A stretch of 64,000 nt of DNA from Streptomyces pyxinicus (GTDB lineage Bacteria > Actinomycetota > Actinomycetes > Streptomycetales > Streptomycetaceae). Position numbers and translations under genes: made by a program. Below the pieces are notes generated by a model. The model was not told the DNA's origin, searched no databases, and saw only the letters and a program-made list of their open reading frames with translations. The stretch is from positions 243,353-307,352 of the forward strand of contig NZ_JANUGP010000007.1 of NCBI RefSeq assembly GCF_024753135.1. Direction: 5' to 3'. Shown piece after piece: positions 60,899-64,000 of this stretch; positions within the stretch are counted from its first letter, which is position 1, and each line of letters begins with the position of its first letter.

Positions 60899-62965
60899 TC
60901 AATCTTCGTCGGATGCACTACGGATTTCGCAGGCGATCTCTGCGCTTTCCCGCTGGTCGTCGCCGTTCCCCGGCTCCGCCTCCAGCATGCGCCCGGCCGC
61001 CGCGCGGTGCAGCTGGGCCGCGGCGGGGTCGCCGAGGCGCTCCAGGGTGTCGGCCAGCCGCAGCTGCAACGCGGCCTGAAGACGCGCGTCCTCCGCGCGC
61101 CGCGCCCACTCCACCGCCTCCTGGCAGGTGCGCAGCGACTCCTCGGGCCGGCCGGCGTACTCCTGCACCCGGGCCAGTTCGCTCAACGCCCGCGCGTGGG
61201 CGGCCACATCGCCGCCCTTGCGGTACCCGGCGACGGCCGCCCGCCAGTTCCTGAGCGCCTCGCCGTAGCGGCCCGCGTAGGTGTGCGTGGTGGCGATGCG
61301 GCCGTAGAGCCGGGCGGCCTGCTCGCGCTCGCCCCGGGCCAGCCGCTCGGCCAGCGCCCGGCCGAACCAGTCGGCGGCCCGGTCGTAGTCCCCCAGCTCC
61401 TGGTAGGCGCCGCCTACGGATTCCATCGCGCGGCCGGTCGCGTACGGGTCGTTCGCCCGGCGTCCGGCCTCCAGGGCGGCGCGGTAGCGGGCCAGCGCGT
61501 CCCGGGTGCGGCCGGTGCCCGCGTCCAGGTCGCCGAGGTTCAGCAGGGCGGCGGCCCGCTCCCGGGGCAGGCCGCGCCGGTCGGCGACGTCCAGGACCAG
61601 GCCGTGCACGCCGTACAGGTCGGGGGCGGCGGCCTGGGTGCCCTCGTGCGCCACGATCGCCCGGACCAGCTGGGACAGCAGCCGGCGCGCGAGGGTGTCC
61701 AGCTCGCCGTCGGCCACCGCGAGCCGGGCGCAGGCCAGCAGGGCGGGCCGGCGCGCGCGCAGCCACTCGGCGGCGGCCCGCGGGCTCGGGAAGCGCACCT
61801 CGCGGGGCATCGCGCTCAGCTTCTCGCGCGCCCCCGGGCTGTCCGTCTCGGTGATCGCCCGGCAGGCCTGGAGCAGCCGGACCGTGCGCTCCAGCATCCG
61901 GGCCCGGGCCAGCTGGAGTTCGGCCGGCCGTTCGTGGCTCTCGGCCAGGGCGCGCAGCAGCGGGTGCAGGCAGGCGGGGACCGTGTACTCGGGCAGTCCG
62001 GAACCGGTCTCGCGCAGCAGGCCGAGGCCAGCCAGCTCCTCCAGGGTCGCGCGGGCGGCGTCGGGCGAGCAGCCGGCCAGCGAGGAGGCGGTGTGCGGGT
62101 CGACCAGGCCGGCCGGGGCGAGGGAGAGCAGCCGCAGGGTCCGGGCGGCCGGGCCGGGCAGCTCGGCGTAGACCAGCTTCAGGACGCGGGTGAGCGGGGT
62201 GCCGTCGGCGCCGTCGTCGAAGCCGGTGTGCAGCCGCTTGGCCAGGTCGGAGACGGCGGCCTGGGGGCGGGCGGCGAGCCAGCCGCCGGCCAGCACGAGG
62301 GCGGCCGGGTGCCCCTGGCAGGCCTCGACCAGGCTCTCGGCGGAGCGCGGGTCCACGGTGACGCGGACCGAGCCGGTGAACGTGGTGAGCAGCTCCACCG
62401 CGGACTTGGTGTCGAGACCGCCCAGGGTGCAGGGGCGGACGTCGGAGATCCCGGTGAGCGGGCCCCCGGACACGGCGACCACCAGGCTGTCGGGGGCCTC
62501 CGGGAGCAGCGCGTCGACCTGGTCGGCACCGGTCGCGTCGTCCAGCACGAGCAGCACCCGGCGGCCGGCGAGCGCGGTGCGCAGGGCCTCGGTCAGGTCG
62601 TCCTCGGCGGCTCCGGCCGGGGCGGGCAGGTCCAGCGCGGCGAGCAGGCCGCGGGCGGTGCGCTCCAGCGGGACCGGGCGGCCGTCTGGGTCGCTGAGCC
62701 GGGCCCGCAGGACGCCGTCCGGGTAGCGTTCGGCGACCTGGCGGGCGAGTTCACCGGCGAGCGCGGTGCGGCCCGAGCCGGGGCGGCCGGCGATGAGCAG
62801 CACGCGCGCGCGGGGCGCCTTGCGGCCGGAGAGGGTGTCGAGTCCCGCGCGCTCGATGTCGGCGCGCAGTTCCTTCAGCTCCCGGGTGCGCCCCAGGAAG
62901 GGGCCGTCCGCGGCCGGGTTCGCGGACAGCCGCAGGTCGTCTGTGTCCACCGCCTGATCCGTCAC
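60899..62965 (-). CDS. STAND-type NTPase with TPR domain, no DNA-binding domain
   Basis: A 688-residue protein like AfsR-family regulators but lacking an N-terminal SARP DNA-binding domain. The NB-ARC-like module has GRPGSGRT at 60-67 as P-loop, in which the usual Lys is Arg, and LLVLDDATG as Walker B. A winged-helix region (about 270-340) and 4-6 tetratricopeptide repeats follow (about 430-640). It may act as a signal-sensing scaffold. GTG 62965 is preferred, as GGGAG is 8 bases upstream. It follows the NUDIX gene after about 170 bases. Confidence 0.82.
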   Translation of the reverse strand: MTDQAVDTDDLRLSANPAADGPFLGRTRELKELRADIERAGLDTLSGRKAPRARVLLIAGRPGSGRTALAGELARQVAERYPDGVLRARLSDPDGRPVPLERTARGLLAALDLPAPAGAAEDDLTEALRTALAGRRVLLVLDDATGADQVDALLPEAPDSLVVAVSGGPLTGISDVRPCTLGGLDTKSAVELLTTFTGSVRVTVDPRSAESLVEACQGHPAALVLAGGWLAARPQAAVSDLAKRLHTGFDDGADGTPLTRVLKLVYAELPGPAARTLRLLSLAPAGLVDPHTASSLAGCSPDAARATLEELAGLGLLRETGSGLPEYTVPACLHPLLRALAESHERPAELQLARARMLERTVRLLQACRAITETDSPGAREKLSAMPREVRFPSPRAAAEWLRARRPALLACARLAVADGELDTLARRLLSQLVRAIVAHEGTQAAAPDLYGVHGLVLDVADRRGLPRERAAALLNLGDLDAGTGRTRDALARYRAALEAGRRANDPYATGRAMESVGGAYQELGDYDRAADWFGRALAERLARGEREQAARLYGRIATTHTYAGRYGEALRNWRAAVAGYRKGGDVAAHARALSELARVQEYAGRPEESLRTCQEAVEWARRAEDARLQAALQLRLADTLERLGDPAAAQLHRAAAGRMLEAEPGNGDDQRESAEIACEIRSASDED

Positions 62966-63136
62966 GGGCCACACTCCCGTCCCACCGCACGTGCGAGCCC
63001 GCCGGATCTTCCGGTACGGGCGTTCGCTGAGCCTAGTTCACGCTCTGCGACGTTCCGTGAGGAGCGCGGCGGACACGTCCCCCGATCGGATCAGGCGATG
63101 GTCACACCAATACGGGACCGGGTGGGTCAAGAGCTG

Positions 63137-63763
63137 TCAGGAGCTGAAGGGGCGCGCCGGCCAGGGCGCGTCGGCCGGGCGCAGCGCGTCCAGACCGTCG
63201 CCGCCGCGGGCGGCGACCAGCGACAGGACGCCGACGACCAGGCAGTTGTTGTGCACGTCGCCGGCGAGCACCCGGCGCACCAGCTCGTCGACCGGCACGC
63301 GCGCGTGCTGCATGTCGGTCTCCTCGTGCTCGGCCGCGAAGCGCTCGCCCTCCGCCTCGGACAGGTCCCGGGCGAGGAAGATCCGTACGGCCTCGTCGCA
63401 GCCGCCGGGCGTGGTGTAGACGTCGGTCAGCACCCGCCAGTCCTCGGCCTTGACGTGCGCCTCCTCGTACAGCTCGCGCTGGGCGGCATGCAGCGGGTTC
63501 TCCCCGGGCACGTCGAGCAGGCCGGCCGGGATCTCCCACAGCTTGTGCCGCACCGGGTGGCGGTACTGGTTGATCAGCAGGACCCGGTCCTCCTCGTCCA
63601 GGGCGAGGACGGCGACGGAGCCGGGGTGGACCTGGTAGTCACGGCGGGCCACCGAGCCGTCGGGCATGACCACGTCGTCGGTGCGGACGGAGGTCTTGTT
63701 GCCGGTGAACGGGGTCGCGCTCGCGCGGATCTCCCACTCCTCGGCGGTGTCCTTGATCGTCAT
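63137..63763 (-). CDS. NUDIX hydrolase, ADP-ribose pyrophosphatase-like
   Basis: A 208-residue hydrolase that probably cleaves ADP-ribose to AMP and ribose 5-phosphate. The Nudix box region GLLDVPGENPLHAAQRELYEE has the catalytic RE..EE residues, with one extra residue in the first spacer as in mycobacterial ADPRase. The N-terminal beta domain (VARRDYQVHPGSVAVLAL) is usual for these enzymes. ATG 63763 follows GGAGGG. It lies next to pyrG, as in other actinomycetes, 86 bases downstream of it. Confidence 0.92.
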   Translation of the reverse strand: MTIKDTAEEWEIRASATPFTGNKTSVRTDDVVMPDGSVARRDYQVHPGSVAVLALDEEDRVLLINQYRHPVRHKLWEIPAGLLDVPGENPLHAAQRELYEEAHVKAEDWRVLTDVYTTPGGCDEAVRIFLARDLSEAEGERFAAEHEETDMQHARVPVDELVRRVLAGDVHNNCLVVGVLSLVAARGGDGLDALRPADAPWPARPFSS

Positions 63764-63849
63764 GTGCCCTGTTCCCTCCACACGTGCACCAGTGGCCGGG
63801 GCGCGCTCGCTGCGAACGCGCGCGCCCCGGCCACCGTACCGCTCTCGTG

Positions 63850-64000
63850 CTACTGCGCGATCTTCCGCTCGACGGCGGCCTTGACCAGGCCCGCGAAGAG
63901 GGGGTGGGGGCGGGTAGGGCGGGAGCGCAGTTCGGGGTGGGCCTGGGTGGCGACCAGGTAGGGGTGGACGTCGCGGGGGTATTCGACGTACTCGACGAGT
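63850..64000 (-). CDS. pyrG: CTP synthase, C-terminal fragment at the window edge
   Basis: The last 49 codons of pyrG, cut by the end of the window. The reading is [20 protein letters not shown] then [19 protein letters not shown], which matches the glutaminase domain end, with the His and Glu of the triad in AHPE. CTP synthase makes CTP from UTP with glutamine nitrogen. The stop is TAG at 63850-63852. The rest lies beyond the window. Confidence 0.93.
   Translation of the reverse strand, partial: LVEYVEYPRDVHPYLVATQAHPELRSRPTRPHPLFAGLVKAAVERKIAQ

Overview
This 64-kb window is chromosomal DNA from an actinomycete, almost certainly a Streptomyces. The base composition is very GC-rich, with G or C in nearly every third codon position. 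GTG and occasional TTG starts are common. There are many secreted hydrolases, and long GC-rich hairpins follow many genes. Several families are typical of the genus: a SepF-like protein, an ImuB/DnaE2 pair, streptogrisin-type proteases, an Rpf protein and a LAXTG sorting signal. From memory, the gene order resembles the S. coelicolor region running from about SCO1725 (SGNH lipase) to SCO1776 (pyrG); I could not check this. I saw no rRNA, tRNA, CRISPR array, insertion sequence or prophage.

Left part (1-18,700): a secreted SGNH esterase stands opposite a subtilisin-like protease. A tightly overlapping operon follows, with two family-2 glycosyltransferases, a polysaccharide deacetylase and a 1214-residue flippase-like fusion, and it converges on an anchored glycoside hydrolase. 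Together these look like a surface-polysaccharide locus. Next come an AAA ATPase, a DUF72 protein, a GntR regulator, an acetyltransferase, a DUF402 protein and a methyltransferase. Then come a 44-residue small protein, a lytic polysaccharide monooxygenase with a LAETG wall-sorting signal, a secreted lipase and a MarR regulator.

Middle part (18,800-36,000): a mutagenesis cassette (an ImuB-like protein coupled to DnaE2) has an SOS-box-like site upstream. Two tandem streptogrisin-like proteases follow. A six-gene operon then encodes two LLM flavin monooxygenases, a DUF1684 protein, a polar amino-acid ABC ATPase and permease, and a large FAD protein. It is divergent from a matching solute-binding lipoprotein. 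It looks like uptake and oxidative breakdown of a sulfur-containing or otherwise modified amino acid, and it is the best candidate here for an undescribed pathway. A DUF5685 protein with an extremely cysteine-rich tail and a SepF-like protein follow.

Right part (36,000-64,000): an acyl-CoA dehydrogenase with a palindromic operator, an MFS pump, a membrane mannosyltransferase-like protein, an atypical PAP2 protein, an orphan cytochrome oxidase subunit I and an Rpf-LysM protein. Then a largely conserved housekeeping run on the minus strand: pyrG, NUDIX, a STAND/TPR protein, ald, a ParA-type ATPase, a possible ribbon-helix-helix protein, scpA, scpB, rluB, an ADP-ribosylglycohydrolase, aroH, tyrA, cmk, an acyltransferase and der. 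A Rieske protein and a nucleotidyltransferase interrupt it on the plus strand.

A recurring oddity is short tandem repeats that overlap the stop codon of a gene and run into its 3' flank. Units are 21 bp at the GntR gene, 15 bp at rpf and 23 bp at tyrA. ScpA carries a long repetitive alanine/proline/glutamate/valine-rich N-terminal extension.
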